Positions 19,435 through 29,316 of a stretch of 34,298 nt of DNA are shown here, in pieces. Position 1 is the stretch's first letter. The number at the start of each line of letters is the position of its first letter. Both the position numbers and the translations under genes were made by a program. The notes below the pieces were generated by a model. The model was not told the DNA's origin. It ran no database searches and saw only the letters and a list, made by a program, of their open reading frames with translations. Location: contig JBIKLY010000025.1 of the NCBI GenBank assembly GCA_044359525.1, positions 1 through 34,298 on the forward strand. The letters are read 5' to 3'. Origin of the DNA: CAJBIL01 sp044359525. Its GTDB lineage: Bacteria; Pseudomonadota; Gammaproteobacteria; Burkholderiales; Rhodocyclaceae.

Positions 19435-20175
19435 TCAGGCGGTCTTGCGATCGTCCTGTCCGGAAAGGATGTCACCGAGCATCTGCTTGCCGCGGGGCGA
19501 GACAAACCAGTGCAGGATGTTCTTGTCGTTGATACGCGTTTCGATAATGCCGAGACTCTTGAGCACGGTCAGGCGGCTGCTGACCAGATCACGGGCGAGA
19601 CCTGTCTTGTCGGTGATGCCGACCAGGTTGCCATAAACATAGCTTTCTTCAGCCAGCGCGCGAAGTATCTCAATGTCATTGTATGACAGGGATTCCTTGA
19701 CGGCCTCCGGTTTCACCGGTGCCGGCTCGGCTGGCGGCGCAATTTCTTCGCGCACTGCAGGCGGCAGCTCATTCTGTTTCTGCTTGATCTGGCCCATTTC
19801 ACGCCGGATCTGCTCCATCTGCGTCAGCAGTTTGTTGGCGACGTTTTCAAAAACCCGACGCGAGGCGACGACGTAGATCAGGCAAAAACCGGCAAATACG
19901 AAGAAATCGACCGGGCGGGTACGTGCCGCTTCGAGCAAATTGCTCGAAATCATGTTCAGGAAGAGCGGCACGGTGAGTGCGGCAATCACGCCAAGCACCG
20001 GATATTTGGCCCAGTCGCGCCGACCGTGATCGGCGGCCCGATCGCTCAGGAAATAGTTGGCGACCCCGCCGAGCAGTCCGGTGATGATCATGATCAGCAG
20101 GATGACCAGCATATAGCCGTCGAGCGTGCTCGGCAGCACGGTAACCTGCAGCGACTTTTGCAATTCCGGATTCAT
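19435..20175 (-). CDS. Three-TM membrane protein with C-terminal winged helix (YLATT-like)
   Basis: A 246-residue protein. The ATG at 20175 is chosen because a GGGGGAG ribosome site precedes it on the minus strand by about 5 bases; upstream codons to 20253 are not supported. It has three predicted membrane helices (about 22-43, 58-78 and 90-105), then a charged, probably coiled-coil segment (about 108-135), a proline/glutamate linker (about 138-160) and a winged-helix-like domain (about 162-235, with NDIEILRALAEESYVYGNL and LTVLKSLGIIETR). The three-helix part, ending NMISSNLL, resembles the 'YEATS-associated' three-TM module described in predicted nucleotide and immunity systems; this is recognition by eye. 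It appears to be the first gene of an operon with glmU and glmS, so a role in sensing cell-envelope precursors or stress is possible, though unproven. Confidence 0.82.
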   Translation of the reverse strand: MNPELQKSLQVTVLPSTLDGYMLVILLIMIITGLLGGVANYFLSDRAADHGRRDWAKYPVLGVIAALTVPLFLNMISSNLLEAARTRPVDFFVFAGFCLIYVVASRRVFENVANKLLTQMEQIRREMGQIKQKQNELPPAVREEIAPPAEPAPVKPEAVKESLSYNDIEILRALAEESYVYGNLVGITDKTGLARDLVSSRLTVLKSLGIIETRINDKNILHWFVSPRGKQMLGDILSGQDDRKTA

Positions 20176-20233
20176 ATTATCTCCCCCAACAAGCCAGCCG
20201 CTACTATGCCATAGCCCTCCGCTTCGCCAAAGG

Positions 20234-20269
20234 AAAACCCCGCTGCGGCGCACCGGAACGGGGTTTTTT
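20234..20269 (-). terminator. Terminator after gltD
   Basis: The stem aaaaccccg (20234-20242) pairs with cggggtttt (20259-20267) around a GC-rich 16-base interior, with a T run on each strand, so it may act in both directions. It lies 25 bases after the gltD stop on the minus strand and upstream of the next minus-strand gene. Confidence 0.75.
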
Positions 20270-20294
20270 CTCCTGCCTTGACGCTTGGCTCCGT

Positions 20295-21725
20295 TTATCG
20301 CGGCAAATCCGAGCTTCCCATCAGGAAAGCATCGACCTCACGCGCGCATTGCCGACCTTCGCGGATCGCCCAGACGACCAAGGACTGGCCGCGACGCATG
20401 TCGCCCGCTGCAAACACTTTCGGCACACTGGTCGCGTAACAGCCGGCACCATCGGTGGTCGCCTTGACGTTATTGCGCGCATCGAGATCAACGGCCAGCT
20501 GTTCAAGCAAGCCTTGCTTGACCGGCGCAACGAAGCCCATGGCCAGCAAGACGAGATCTGCCTTCAGTTCGAACTCACTGCCGGCAACTTCGCTCATCCG
20601 GCCGTCTTTCCACTCGACGCGAACCGCCTTGAGCGCTTTGACCTTGCCATTGTCACCAACGAGTTCCTTGGTGGCGACGGCAAAATCGCGCTCACAGCCC
20701 TCTTCGTGCGACGAAGAAGTGCGCATCTTGAGCGGCCAGTAAGGCCAGGTCAGCGCGCCGTTTTCCTTCTCCGGTGGCTGCGGCATCAATTCAAACTGGG
20801 TCACCGACAGCGCGCCATGGCGGTTGCTGGTACCAACGCAGTCAGAGCCGGTATCGCCGCCGCCGATCACGATGACGTGCTTGCCGGTGGCCATCACTTG
20901 CTCGGGGAGCTTATCGCCGGCATTGACCTTGTTCTGCTGCGGCAGGAAATCCATGGCGTAATACACGCCATCGAGCTCACGACCGGGGACCGGCAGATCG
21001 CGCGGCAGCTCGGCGCCGCCGGCCAGAATCACCGCATCGAATTCGGCAAGCAGTTTGCTGGCGGGTACATTGCCACCAATGTTCTGGTTAACGCGAAATT
21101 CGACGCCTTCGGCTTCCATCTGTTTAACGCGACGGTCGATGTGCGACTTCTCGAACTTGAAATCGGGGATGCCATAACGCAACAGGCCGCCAATACGGTC
21201 AGCCTTTTCGAAGACGACGACACTGTGGCCAACGCGTGCCAGCTGCTGTGCCGCAGCCATGCCAGCCGGGCCGGAGCCGACGACGGCGATCTTCTTGCCG
21301 GTCTTGACCTTCGGCGGCTGTGGAACAATCCAGCCCTTTTCCCAGCCCTTGTCGACGATCGCGTGCTCGATCGACTTGATGCCCACCGGGTCGGTATTGA
21401 TGTTGAGCGTGCACGCGGCTTCGCACGGCGCCGGGCAGATGCGGCCGGTGAAGTCGGGGAAGTTGTTGGTCGAGTGCAGCACGACCAGCGCCTGCTCCCA
21501 ATTGCCGCGATAAACGAGATCGTTCCAGTCGGGAATGATGTTGTTCACCGGGCAGCCGGTGGTGCAGAAGGGCACGCCACAATCCATGCAACGTGCGCCC
21601 TGGATCGCAGCCTGCTCGTCGGTCAAAGTAACGACGAACTCACGGTAGTGCTTCAAGCGCGCATCAGCCGGCTCGTAAGCCTCGGACAAACGCTTGAGCT
21701 CGATGAAGCCAGTCGGCTTTCCCAT
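20295..21725 (-). CDS. gltD: Glutamate synthase [NADPH] small chain
   Basis: A 476-residue GltD, of usual length. It takes electrons from NADPH through FAD and passes them by iron-sulphur clusters to GltB for glutamate synthesis. Cysteines for the [4Fe-4S] clusters are at 46, 49, 54, 58 (CMDCGVPFCTTGC) and 97, 101, 105 (CPAPCEAAC). An FAD Rossmann motif lies at about 147-155 (VVGSGPAGMAA) and an NADPH-binding VIGGGDTGSDC follows at about 285. The start ATG is at 21725, directly abutting the end of gltB, so it is cotranscribed with and coupled to gltB. Confidence 0.98.
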   Translation of the reverse strand: MGKPTGFIELKRLSEAYEPADARLKHYREFVVTLTDEQAAIQGARCMDCGVPFCTTGCPVNNIIPDWNDLVYRGNWEQALVVLHSTNNFPDFTGRICPAPCEAACTLNINTDPVGIKSIEHAIVDKGWEKGWIVPQPPKVKTGKKIAVVGSGPAGMAAAQQLARVGHSVVVFEKADRIGGLLRYGIPDFKFEKSHIDRRVKQMEAEGVEFRVNQNIGGNVPASKLLAEFDAVILAGGAELPRDLPVPGRELDGVYYAMDFLPQQNKVNAGDKLPEQVMATGKHVIVIGGGDTGSDCVGTSNRHGALSVTQFELMPQPPEKENGALTWPYWPLKMRTSSSHEEGCERDFAVATKELVGDNGKVKALKAVRVEWKDGRMSEVAGSEFELKADLVLLAMGFVAPVKQGLLEQLAVDLDARNNVKATTDGAGCYATSVPKVFAAGDMRRGQSLVVWAIREGRQCAREVDAFLMGSSDLPR

Positions 21726-24700
21726 TTATGCAGCCTCCAGTTTCTTCTGCTCGGCCATTTCGGTAAGTGCCCGACGATATTCGTTTGGCATCACCTTGAC
21801 GAAGCGCGCACGGTAATTTGCCCAGTCGGCAAGGATCTTTTTCGCCTGCTGGCTACTGGTATATTGCGCGTGCTTTTCAACCAGCCCCTTGAGCAAAACC
21901 TCATCGGCCAAACCGAGGTGGCGGATGTCAACCTTGCCATGACCTTCGAGATCGTCGCCGGCTTCACTGCCCTGGCGCGCGGCGAATTCTTCCTCGACCG
22001 GCTCCAGCGCAACCTGCGCCATGTTGCAGCGCGAAGCGAACGACCCCTCTTCGTCGAGCACGTAGGCAACGCCACCCGACATGCCGGCGGCAAAGTTACG
22101 GCCGGTCATGCCGAGCACGACGACAGTGCCGCCGGTCATGTATTCGCAACCATGGTCGCCGACGCCTTCGACAACGGTTGTCGCGCCCGAATTGCGCACG
22201 GCGAAACGTTCGCCGCCGACGCCGGCAAAGAAGGCCTCGCCTTCGGTCGCGCCATAAAGCACGGTGTTGCCGATGATGATGTTGGACGACGTATCGCAGC
22301 GGAAGCCGGCGTTCGGACGAACGATGATGCGGCCACCCGACAGGCCCTTGCCGACGTAGTCGTTGCCTTCGCCCACCAGATCGATGGTCACACCGCGCGC
22401 CAGCATTGCGCCGAAACTCTGCCCGGCGGTGCCGTTGAGCGTGACGTGAATGGTGTCGTCGGGTAGGCCGGCGTGGCCGTATTTGGCGGCAACGCGACCG
22501 GAAAGCATGGCACCGACCGTGCGGTTGATGTTGCGTACCGGCAGTTCGATATTGACCTTCTCGCCTTTTTCCAGCGCGGGTTTGGCCAGTTCGATGAGCT
22601 GGTTGTCGAGCGCCTTGGCCAGACCGTGATCCTGCGTCTCGCAATGCAACACCGGCGACGTTGCGGCAACAGCCGGGCGATAGAAAATACGGCTGTAGTC
22701 GAGCCCCTGCGCCTTCCAGTGCGTGATGCCCTGCTGCATGTCGAGCAGATCGGCACGGCCGATCAGGTCATCAAACTTGCGGATGCCCATTTCGGCCATC
22801 AACTCGCGAACTTCGTCGGCAACGAAGAAGAAGTAATTGACGACGTGCTCGGGCTGGCCGGTGAACTTGCGGCGCAGCGCCGGATCCTGGGTGGCGACGC
22901 CGACCGGGCAGGTGTTGAGGTGACACTTGCGCATCATGATGCAGCCTTCAACGACGAGCGGCGCCGTGGCGAAACCGAACTCGTCGGCGCCGAGTAACGC
23001 GCCAATCAGCACGTCGCGGCCGGTCTTCATCTGGCCGTCGACCTGCACGCGTACGCGACCGCGCAGGCCGTTGAGCACCAGCGTCTGCTGCGTTTCGGCA
23101 AGCCCCAACTCCCACGGTGAACCGGCGTGCTTGATCGACGACTGCGGGCTGGCGCCCGTACCGCCGTCATGGCCGGCGATGACGATGTGATCAGCCTTGG
23201 CCTTGGAAACACCGGCAGCCACCGTGCCGACACCGACTTCCGAAACCAGCTTGACGCTGATCGAGGCAGACGGATTAGCATTCTTCAGATCGTGAATCAG
23301 CTGCGCCAGATCTTCGATCGAGTAAATGTCGTGATGCGGCGGCGGTGAAATGAGGCCGACACCCGGTACCGAGTGGCGCAGGAAGCCGATGTATTCGGAC
23401 ACCTTATGCCCCGGCAACTGACCGCCCTCGCCCGGCTTGGCGCCTTGCGCCATCTTGATCTGGATCTGATCAGCGTTGGCCAGGTACTCGGCAGTCACGC
23501 CGAAACGGCCGGAAGCGACCTGTTTGATCGCCGAACGCAGGCTGTCACCCTCCTGCAACTGATAGTCGCGTTCGATGCGGCTCTTGCCGATGATGTCCGA
23601 GACCATCTGACCGGCCTTGACCGGCTTGAAGCGCGCCGGATCTTCGCCGCCTTCGCCGGTATTCGACTTGCCGCCGATACGGTTCATGGCAATGGCCAGC
23701 GTGCTGTGCGCTTCGGTCGAAATCGAGCCGAGCGACATGGCGCCGGTGGCAAAACGCTTGACGATTTCCTTGGCGGATTCAACTTCGGCTAGCGGCACGG
23801 CCGGACCCGCCGACTTGATCGCGAACAGGCCGCGCAGCGTCATGTGGCGCTGCGTCTGGTCGTTGATGATCTGCGCGTATTCCTTGTAGGTCTCGGTCTT
23901 GCCCGAGCGCGTTGCGTGCTGCAACTTGGCGATCGCGTCCGGCGTCCACATGTGCTCTTCGCCGCGCACGCGGTAGGCGTATTCGCCGCCGGCATCGAGC
24001 ATGGTGGCGAGCACCGGATCGTTGCCGAAGGCCAGTTTGTGCAGACGAATCGCCTCCTCCATGACTTCGAAGACGCCGATGCCCTCGACCTGCGTCGAGG
24101 TACCCGCGAAGTACTTGTCGATCAGTTTTTTCTGCAGCCCGATGGCTTCGAAAATCTGCGCCCCGGTGTAGGACATGTAGGTCGAGATGCCCATCTTGGA
24201 CATGACCTTGAGCAGGCCCTTGCCGACGCCCTTGACGAAGTGCTTGACCGCCTTGTCGCCTTTTTCGCCGCCGCCGGCAAGTTGCTGCAGCGTTTCGAGG
24301 GCGAGATAGGGATGCACGGCTTCGGCGCCATAACCCGCCAACACGGCGAAGTGATGCGTCTCGCGTGCCGCGCCGGTTTCGACAACCAGACCAACACGCG
24401 TACGCAGGCCTTTGGCAACCAGATGCTGGTGCACGCCGGAAGTGGCGAGCAGCGCCGGAATCGCGACATTGTCGGCATCCATCTTGCGATCGGAAACGAT
24501 CAGGATGCTGCAACCATTGTGAACGGCATCTTCAGCTTCGGCGCACAACGAGGCCAGACGGGCTTCAACACCCTCTTTACCCCAGGCCAGCGGATAACAG
24601 ATATCGAGTTCGGCCGACTGGAACTTGTCGCCGGTATAGCCTGAGATATTGCGTAGCTTGGCCATGTCGGCGTAGTCGAGCACCGGCTGCGTCACTTCGA

Positions 24701-26399
24701 GACGGTAAGGCGGATTGATCTCGTTGATGCCGAGCAGGTTCGGCTTGGGGCCGATAAACGACACCAGCGACATGACCAGTTGCTCGCGAATCGGGTCGAT
24801 CGGCGGGTTGGTCACCTGCGCGAAGAGCTGGCGGAAATAATTGAACAACGGCTTGTTCTTACTCGACAGCACGGCGAGCGGGGAATCGTTGCCCATCGAG
24901 CCGGTTGCTTCCTCGCCCGAAGTGGCCATCGGTTCGAGAATGAACTTGATGTCCTCCTGGCTGTAGCCGAAGGCCTGCTGGCGATCGAGCAGCGATGCAG
25001 CACACTCCGGCGCCGTGGCATTGACCGGCGCATCGAGCCCGTCGAGCTTGATGTTGATGCGGCTTAGCCAGTCCTGATAAGGCTTCTGGCGCGACAGCGT
25101 ATCCTTCAGTTCGAGATCTTCAATGATGCGGCCCTGCTCAAGATCGATCAGGAACATCTTGCCTGGCTGCAAGCGCCATTTCTTGACGATCTTGGCGTCA
25201 GGAATCGGCAGCACGCCGGATTCCGAAGCCATCACCACGAGGTCGTCGTCGGTGACCAGATAACGCGCCGGACGCAGGCCGTTGCGGTCGAGCGTCGCGC
25301 CGATCTGGCGACCGTCGGTAAAGGCCACGGCAGCAGGGCCGTCCCACGGCTCCATCATCGCGGCATGGTATTCGTAGAAGGCGCGACGCTTCTCGTCCAT
25401 CAGCGTGTGCGATTCCCAGGCCTCGGGGATCAGCATCATCATCGCGTGCGCCAGCGAATAACCGCCCATCACCAGCAGTTCGAGCGCGTTGTCGAATGAC
25501 GCCGAATCGGACTGGTTCGGGTAGATCAGCGGCCACAGCTTTTCCAGATCGGCACCGAGCAGCGGCGACGAGGTGCCCTTTTCGCGCGCACGCATCCAGT
25601 TGTAGTTGCCGCGCAGCGTGTTGATCTCGCCGTTGTGCGCAATCATGCGGAACGGGTGGGCGAGGTGCCAGGTCGGGAAGGTGTTGGTCGAGAAACGCTG
25701 ATGAACCAGCGCCAGCGCCGAAATGCAGCGCGGATCCTTGAGGTCGGTAAAATATTCGCCGACCTGATCAGCCAGCAGCAGACCCTTATAGACGATCGTC
25801 CGGGCGGACATCGACGGCTGGTAGAACTCCTTGCTGTGCTTGAGACCGAGCGCCTTGATGGCGTTCGCCGCACGACGGCGGATGACGTAGAGTTTGCGCT
25901 CGAGCGCGTCGGTGACCATGATGTCGGCGCCGCGACCGATGAAGATCTGGCGGATCACCGGTTCCTTGGCGCGTACCGTCGGCGACATCGGCAGATCGCG
26001 ATCAACCGGCACATCGCGCCAGCCGAGAACGACCTGCTCTTCGGAGCGCACGGCGCGCTCGATCGCTTCCTGACAGGCCAGCCGTGAAGCCGATTCCTGC
26101 GGCAGGAATACCATGCCAACGCCGTAGTCGCCCACTGGCGGCAAAACCACGCCTTGCCCGGCCATTTCTTCGCGCAAATAGGCATCGGGAATCTGAATCA
26201 GGATACCGGCGCCATCGCCCATCAGCGGGTCGGCACCGACCGCACCGCGGTGATCGAGATTTTTCAGGATTTGCAGGCCCTGCTCGACGATCGAGTGGCT
26301 TTTCTGCCCCTTGATGTGTGCGACAAAACCGACACCACAGGCGTCGTGCTCGTTGGCCGGGTCATACAAGCCCTGCTGTTCAGGTACAGCCGAATCCAT
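21726..26399 (-). CDS. gltB: Glutamate synthase [NADPH] large chain
   Basis: A 1557-residue GltB. It transfers the amide of glutamine to 2-oxoglutarate, making two glutamates, with GltD supplying electrons. The ATG at 26399 (MDSAVPEQQG) is preferred over an upstream one at 26471, because it gives a short propeptide of 20 residues before the nucleophile Cys21 in HDACGVGF. Domains: glutaminase (about 21-430); a central domain; an FMN-binding synthase domain with IKHAGSPWELGL; [3Fe-4S] ligands in CIMMRKCHLNTC (C-x5-C-x4-C); and a C-terminal beta-helix with repeated glycine-rich turns. A GAGGA site lies about 10 bases before the start. gltD follows with no gap. Confidence 0.98.
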   Translation of the reverse strand: MDSAVPEQQGLYDPANEHDACGVGFVAHIKGQKSHSIVEQGLQILKNLDHRGAVGADPLMGDGAGILIQIPDAYLREEMAGQGVVLPPVGDYGVGMVFLPQESASRLACQEAIERAVRSEEQVVLGWRDVPVDRDLPMSPTVRAKEPVIRQIFIGRGADIMVTDALERKLYVIRRRAANAIKALGLKHSKEFYQPSMSARTIVYKGLLLADQVGEYFTDLKDPRCISALALVHQRFSTNTFPTWHLAHPFRMIAHNGEINTLRGNYNWMRAREKGTSSPLLGADLEKLWPLIYPNQSDSASFDNALELLVMGGYSLAHAMMMLIPEAWESHTLMDEKRRAFYEYHAAMMEPWDGPAAVAFTDGRQIGATLDRNGLRPARYLVTDDDLVVMASESGVLPIPDAKIVKKWRLQPGKMFLIDLEQGRIIEDLELKDTLSRQKPYQDWLSRINIKLDGLDAPVNATAPECAASLLDRQQAFGYSQEDIKFILEPMATSGEEATGSMGNDSPLAVLSSKNKPLFNYFRQLFAQVTNPPIDPIREQLVMSLVSFIGPKPNLLGINEINPPYRLEVTQPVLDYADMAKLRNISGYTGDKFQSAELDICYPLAWGKEGVEARLASLCAEAEDAVHNGCSILIVSDRKMDADNVAIPALLATSGVHQHLVAKGLRTRVGLVVETGAARETHHFAVLAGYGAEAVHPYLALETLQQLAGGGEKGDKAVKHFVKGVGKGLLKVMSKMGISTYMSYTGAQIFEAIGLQKKLIDKYFAGTSTQVEGIGVFEVMEEAIRLHKLAFGNDPVLATMLDAGGEYAYRVRGEEHMWTPDAIAKLQHATRSGKTETYKEYAQIINDQTQRHMTLRGLFAIKSAGPAVPLAEVESAKEIVKRFATGAMSLGSISTEAHSTLAIAMNRIGGKSNTGEGGEDPARFKPVKAGQMVSDIIGKSRIERDYQLQEGDSLRSAIKQVASGRFGVTAEYLANADQIQIKMAQGAKPGEGGQLPGHKVSEYIGFLRHSVPGVGLISPPPHHDIYSIEDLAQLIHDLKNANPSASISVKLVSEVGVGTVAAGVSKAKADHIVIAGHDGGTGASPQSSIKHAGSPWELGLAETQQTLVLNGLRGRVRVQVDGQMKTGRDVLIGALLGADEFGFATAPLVVEGCIMMRKCHLNTCPVGVATQDPALRRKFTGQPEHVVNYFFFVADEVRELMAEMGIRKFDDLIGRADLLDMQQGITHWKAQGLDYSRIFYRPAVAATSPVLHCETQDHGLAKALDNQLIELAKPALEKGEKVNIELPVRNINRTVGAMLSGRVAAKYGHAGLPDDTIHVTLNGTAGQSFGAMLARGVTIDLVGEGNDYVGKGLSGGRIIVRPNAGFRCDTSSNIIIGNTVLYGATEGEAFFAGVGGERFAVRNSGATTVVEGVGDHGCEYMTGGTVVVLGMTGRNFAAGMSGGVAYVLDEEGSFASRCNMAQVALEPVEEEFAARQGSEAGDDLEGHGKVDIRHLGLADEVLLKGLVEKHAQYTSSQQAKKILADWANYRARFVKVMPNEYRRALTEMAEQKKLEAA

Positions 26400-26469
26400 C
26401 ACGCTCAAATCCTCACAAAACAAAGGTGCCACACAGAGTTGTCCGATTTGCCAAGGCTCGCCAAACGTC

Positions 26470-26494
26470 AAAAAAGCCGGCGGACAGCCGGCTT
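26470..26494 (-). terminator. Terminator after dgt
   Basis: A perfect 8-bp stem (aagccggc 26474-26481, gccggctt 26487-26494, 5-base loop) is followed on the minus strand by a T run (the A run at 26470-26475). It lies between the dgt stop (26590) and the gltB start (26399), so it ends the aroK-aroB-dgt transcript. Confidence 0.85.
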
Positions 26495-26589
26495 ACGAAG
26501 TTTCAGGGCAACTGCGGAATATACCGCGAAAATCGCCGTTTTTCAAGATGCGGCGGCGCACCATGGCTGTGCGCCAGTTTGTCGCCCGT

Positions 26590-27711
26590 CTAGATTTCTC
26601 CGACCGCAAACAAACGACGATGTTCCTTCATGGCGTAGCGGTCGGTCATCCCGGCAATATAATCGGCCACCGAACGCGGCTGATCGCCATCAACAGGAAG
26701 CTGGTACTGCGGCGGCAACAGGCGCGGGTCGCTGATAAAGGCAGCAAAAAGATCGGAAATAATGCGCCTCGCCTTGCTGGTCATGCGCAGTACCTGATAG
26801 TGCTGGTATAACTCGGTGCGCAGGAAACGCTTCATCTCGCGCTGCGCTTCGCGCAATGCGTCGGAAAAGGCGACCAGCACCGGCCCGTCTCGCGCCTCGG
26901 CAAGATTCTTTGGCGAATGCCGCGCGATATTGCCGGCGGTTGTGTCAATCAGGTCACAGACCAGCGCGTTGATCATTCGCCGTATCGTCTCGTGGATCAG
27001 GCGACGCCCCCCCAGACCCGGATAGGCCATACGGACATCAGCAACATGGCGGGCAAACAGGCCGACGCCTTCGAGTTGCTCCAGCGTAATGAGACCAGAG
27101 CGCAGGCCGTCGTCGACATCGTGATTGTTGTAGGCGATTTCGTCGGCGAGGTTACATATCTGCGCCTCAAGCGACGGCTGCGTCCGCTTGAGAAAGCGCT
27201 CACCAAGATCGCCGAGTTTGCGCGCATTGTCGAGTGAGCAATGCTTGACGATGCCTTCCCGCGTTTCGAAGCAGAGATTGAGGCCATCGAATGCGGCATA
27301 GCGTTCTTCAAGCAGATCGACAATGCGCAGGCTCTGCAGGTTGTGTTCGAAACCGCTGTAGTCGGCCATGCAATCGTTCAGCGCATCCTGCCCGGCATGA
27401 CCAAACGGGGTGTGCCCCAAGTCATGCGCCAGCGAGACAGCTTCCACCAGATCCTCGTTGAGACGCAGTGCGCGGGCGATGCCGCGCCCGATCTGGGCAA
27501 CCTCAAGGCTATGCGTCAGACGCGTGCGAAACAGGTCACCTTCGTGATTGACGAAAACCTGCGTCTTGTATTCGAGGCGACGAAATGCCGTGGAGTGAAT
27601 GATGCGGTCGCGGTCTCGCTGAAATTCACTGCGTAAAGAGGGTCGATCTTCAGCGTGCCTTCGGCCACGGGAGTTACTACCCGAAACGGCGTAGGCGGCG
27701 AGCTCAAGCAT
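26590..27711 (-). CDS. dgt: Deoxyguanosinetriphosphate triphosphohydrolase-like protein
   Basis: A 373-residue HD-domain protein. The ATG at 27711 gives MLELAAYAVSG; the longer frame to 27948 lies within aroB and is rejected. The family hydrolyses dNTPs (dGTP in E. coli Dgt) to the nucleoside and tripolyphosphate. Metal-ligand motifs are HSLEVAQIGR (His67), AHDLGHTPFGHAG (His96-Asp97) and NLADEIAYNNHDVDD near the middle, with FRRLEYKTQVF in the N-terminal substrate region. It starts 8 bases inside the aroB end, which implies coupling. The substrate is uncertain, because betaproteobacterial members are usually annotated 'dGTPase-like'. Confidence 0.93.
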   Translation of the reverse strand: MLELAAYAVSGSNSRGRRHAEDRPSLRSEFQRDRDRIIHSTAFRRLEYKTQVFVNHEGDLFRTRLTHSLEVAQIGRGIARALRLNEDLVEAVSLAHDLGHTPFGHAGQDALNDCMADYSGFEHNLQSLRIVDLLEERYAAFDGLNLCFETREGIVKHCSLDNARKLGDLGERFLKRTQPSLEAQICNLADEIAYNNHDVDDGLRSGLITLEQLEGVGLFARHVADVRMAYPGLGGRRLIHETIRRMINALVCDLIDTTAGNIARHSPKNLAEARDGPVLVAFSDALREAQREMKRFLRTELYQHYQVLRMTSKARRIISDLFAAFISDPRLLPPQYQLPVDGDQPRSVADYIAGMTDRYAMKEHRRLFAVGEI

Positions 27712-28792
27712 GGGGCGAGCGCGCGACAATCGCAGCCTCGATTTGTCGATGCGATGCCTTATTGCTGACCACCGCCTGCCCGATCTGCTTGAACAGAATG
27801 AGGCGCAATTTTCCGTCCTCCACTTTTTTGTCGTGCTGCATGAGTTCAAGATAGCTTTCGACCGCCAGCGCTGGCCCGACAACCGGCAGGCCGACCCGGA
27901 CCAACAACGCCTCAATCCGAATGACATCAGCGCTACCGATCCAGCCAAGCAGGCAGGACAGTTCAGCAGCCATCATCGTGCCCACCGCAATCGCCTCGCC
28001 ATGCAGCCATTCACCGTAGCCCATGCCGGTTTCGATCGCATGGCCAAAGGTATGTCCGAGATTGAGCAATGCACGCTCACCGTTCTCATGCTCGTCGGCG
28101 ACTACAAGTTCGGCCTTGTTCAGGCATGAGCGATGAATGGCATAGGTCAGTGCGTCGGGATCACGAGCCAGCATCCGCTCAACATTTATCTCAAGCCACT
28201 CGAGAAAAGGCAAATCGCGTATCAAGCCGTACTTGATCACTTCAGCCAAGCCGGCACGCAACTCCCGGTCCGGAAGCGTATTCAGCGTATCGGTATCGGC
28301 CAGCACCAGCTTCGGCTGATAGAAAGCGCCGATCATGTTCTTGCCACGCGGATGATTGATCGCCGTCTTGCCACCAACCGATGAATCAACCTGCGAAAGC
28401 AATGTCGTGGGTATCTGGATGAACGGCATGCCACGCTGATAGCAGGCGGCCGCAAAGCCGGTCATGTCACCGACGACGCCACCACCCAGGGCGATCAGTG
28501 TCGTCGCACGCTCGCAGCGACGTTCGAGCAAGGTATCGAAAATAGTATTGAGGGTTTGCCAGTCTTTGTACTGCTCACCGTCGGGCAATATGATTTCGAT
28601 GACATCGACCCCGGCTGCGCGCAGCGGTGTCGCGACCGCCGCCAGGTAGAGTGGCGCAACCGTTGTGTTCGTGACGACAGCGACCTTGCGCTGGCGCAGG
28701 TAGGGCAGCAGCAGTTCGCACTGCCCGAGGATGCCGCGACCGATTCGAATCGGGTAAGCCCGCTCAGCAAGGGCAACGTTCAAAGTTTCCAT
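27704..28792 (-). CDS. aroB: 3-dehydroquinate synthase
   Basis: A 362-residue AroB, of usual length. It converts DAHP to 3-dehydroquinate in the shikimate pathway, using NAD and a metal ion. The NAD and active-site region is visible as LGGGVVGDMTGFAA, followed by PTTLLSQVDSSVGGKTAIN and KNMIGAF; GHTFGHAIE provides a metal-ligand histidine. The start ATG lies 13 bases inside the end of aroK and the 3' end overlaps dgt by 8 bases, so three genes are translationally linked. Confidence 0.98.
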   Translation of the reverse strand: METLNVALAERAYPIRIGRGILGQCELLLPYLRQRKVAVVTNTTVAPLYLAAVATPLRAAGVDVIEIILPDGEQYKDWQTLNTIFDTLLERRCERATTLIALGGGVVGDMTGFAAACYQRGMPFIQIPTTLLSQVDSSVGGKTAINHPRGKNMIGAFYQPKLVLADTDTLNTLPDRELRAGLAEVIKYGLIRDLPFLEWLEINVERMLARDPDALTYAIHRSCLNKAELVVADEHENGERALLNLGHTFGHAIETGMGYGEWLHGEAIAVGTMMAAELSCLLGWIGSADVIRIEALLVRVGLPVVGPALAVESYLELMQHDKKVEDGKLRLILFKQIGQAVVSNKASHRQIEAAIVARSPHA

Positions 28793-29316
28793 TGCTCGCC
28801 AACTTCCTTGACCAACAGTTGTAAAACACCCAGGGCATTAATCCGGCTACCGTCCACCACAAGATTCGCCACCTCTCGATAGAAGGGATCGCGCTGCGCA
28901 TAAAGCTCCTTCAGCCGGAGCAAAGGGTCCTCAACCTGCAACAACGGCCGGTTTCGGTCGTTGCGCGTACGTTCCCACAGAGTGTGTGGCGGCACATTGA
29001 GATAAACAACGAAACCGCTCGCCCGCATGTTGCAACGATTCTCGGGAGACAAAACAACACCACCCCCGGTCGCCACGACCTGATTGCTTTGCCGCGACAA
29101 GTCGGCAATTACCTGGGCTTCACGCTTGCGAAAGCCGCACTCGCCTTCGATTTCAAAAACCGTTGGAATGCTGACGCCTGTTCTTGCTTCAATTTCACGG
29201 TCCGAATCTACGAAATCAAGATTCAGACGCTTGGCCAGCGTCCGGCCGATGGTCGTCTTGCCCGCTCCCATCAGCCCCACCAGATAGACGTTTCTTGTGC
29301 CGTATTGATTTTCCAC
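28780..29316 (-). CDS. aroK: Shikimate kinase
   Basis: A 178-residue AroK, of usual length. It phosphorylates shikimate at the 3-hydroxyl with ATP. The Walker A motif is GLMGAGKTT (residues 14-22), a DSD motif at 37-39 contacts magnesium and shikimate, a GGG is in ATGGGVV, and RNDRNRPLL forms the lid. It opens the aroK-aroB-dgt cluster. A possible -10 TAGAAT lies about 13 bases before the ATG, but it is too close to be confident; the promoter must lie in the 85 bases between this gene and pilQ or be readthrough. Confidence 0.98.
   Translation of the reverse strand: MENQYGTRNVYLVGLMGAGKTTIGRTLAKRLNLDFVDSDREIEARTGVSIPTVFEIEGECGFRKREAQVIADLSRQSNQVVATGGGVVLSPENRCNMRASGFVVYLNVPPHTLWERTRNDRNRPLLQVEDPLLRLKELYAQRDPFYREVANLVVDGSRINALGVLQLLVKEVGEQWKL

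Noticed and set aside
20349..22466. A 705-codon plus-strand frame opposite gltD and gltB
   Set aside because: It is antisense to two unmistakable genes, has no recognisable domains, and long antisense frames are common in GC-rich sequence.
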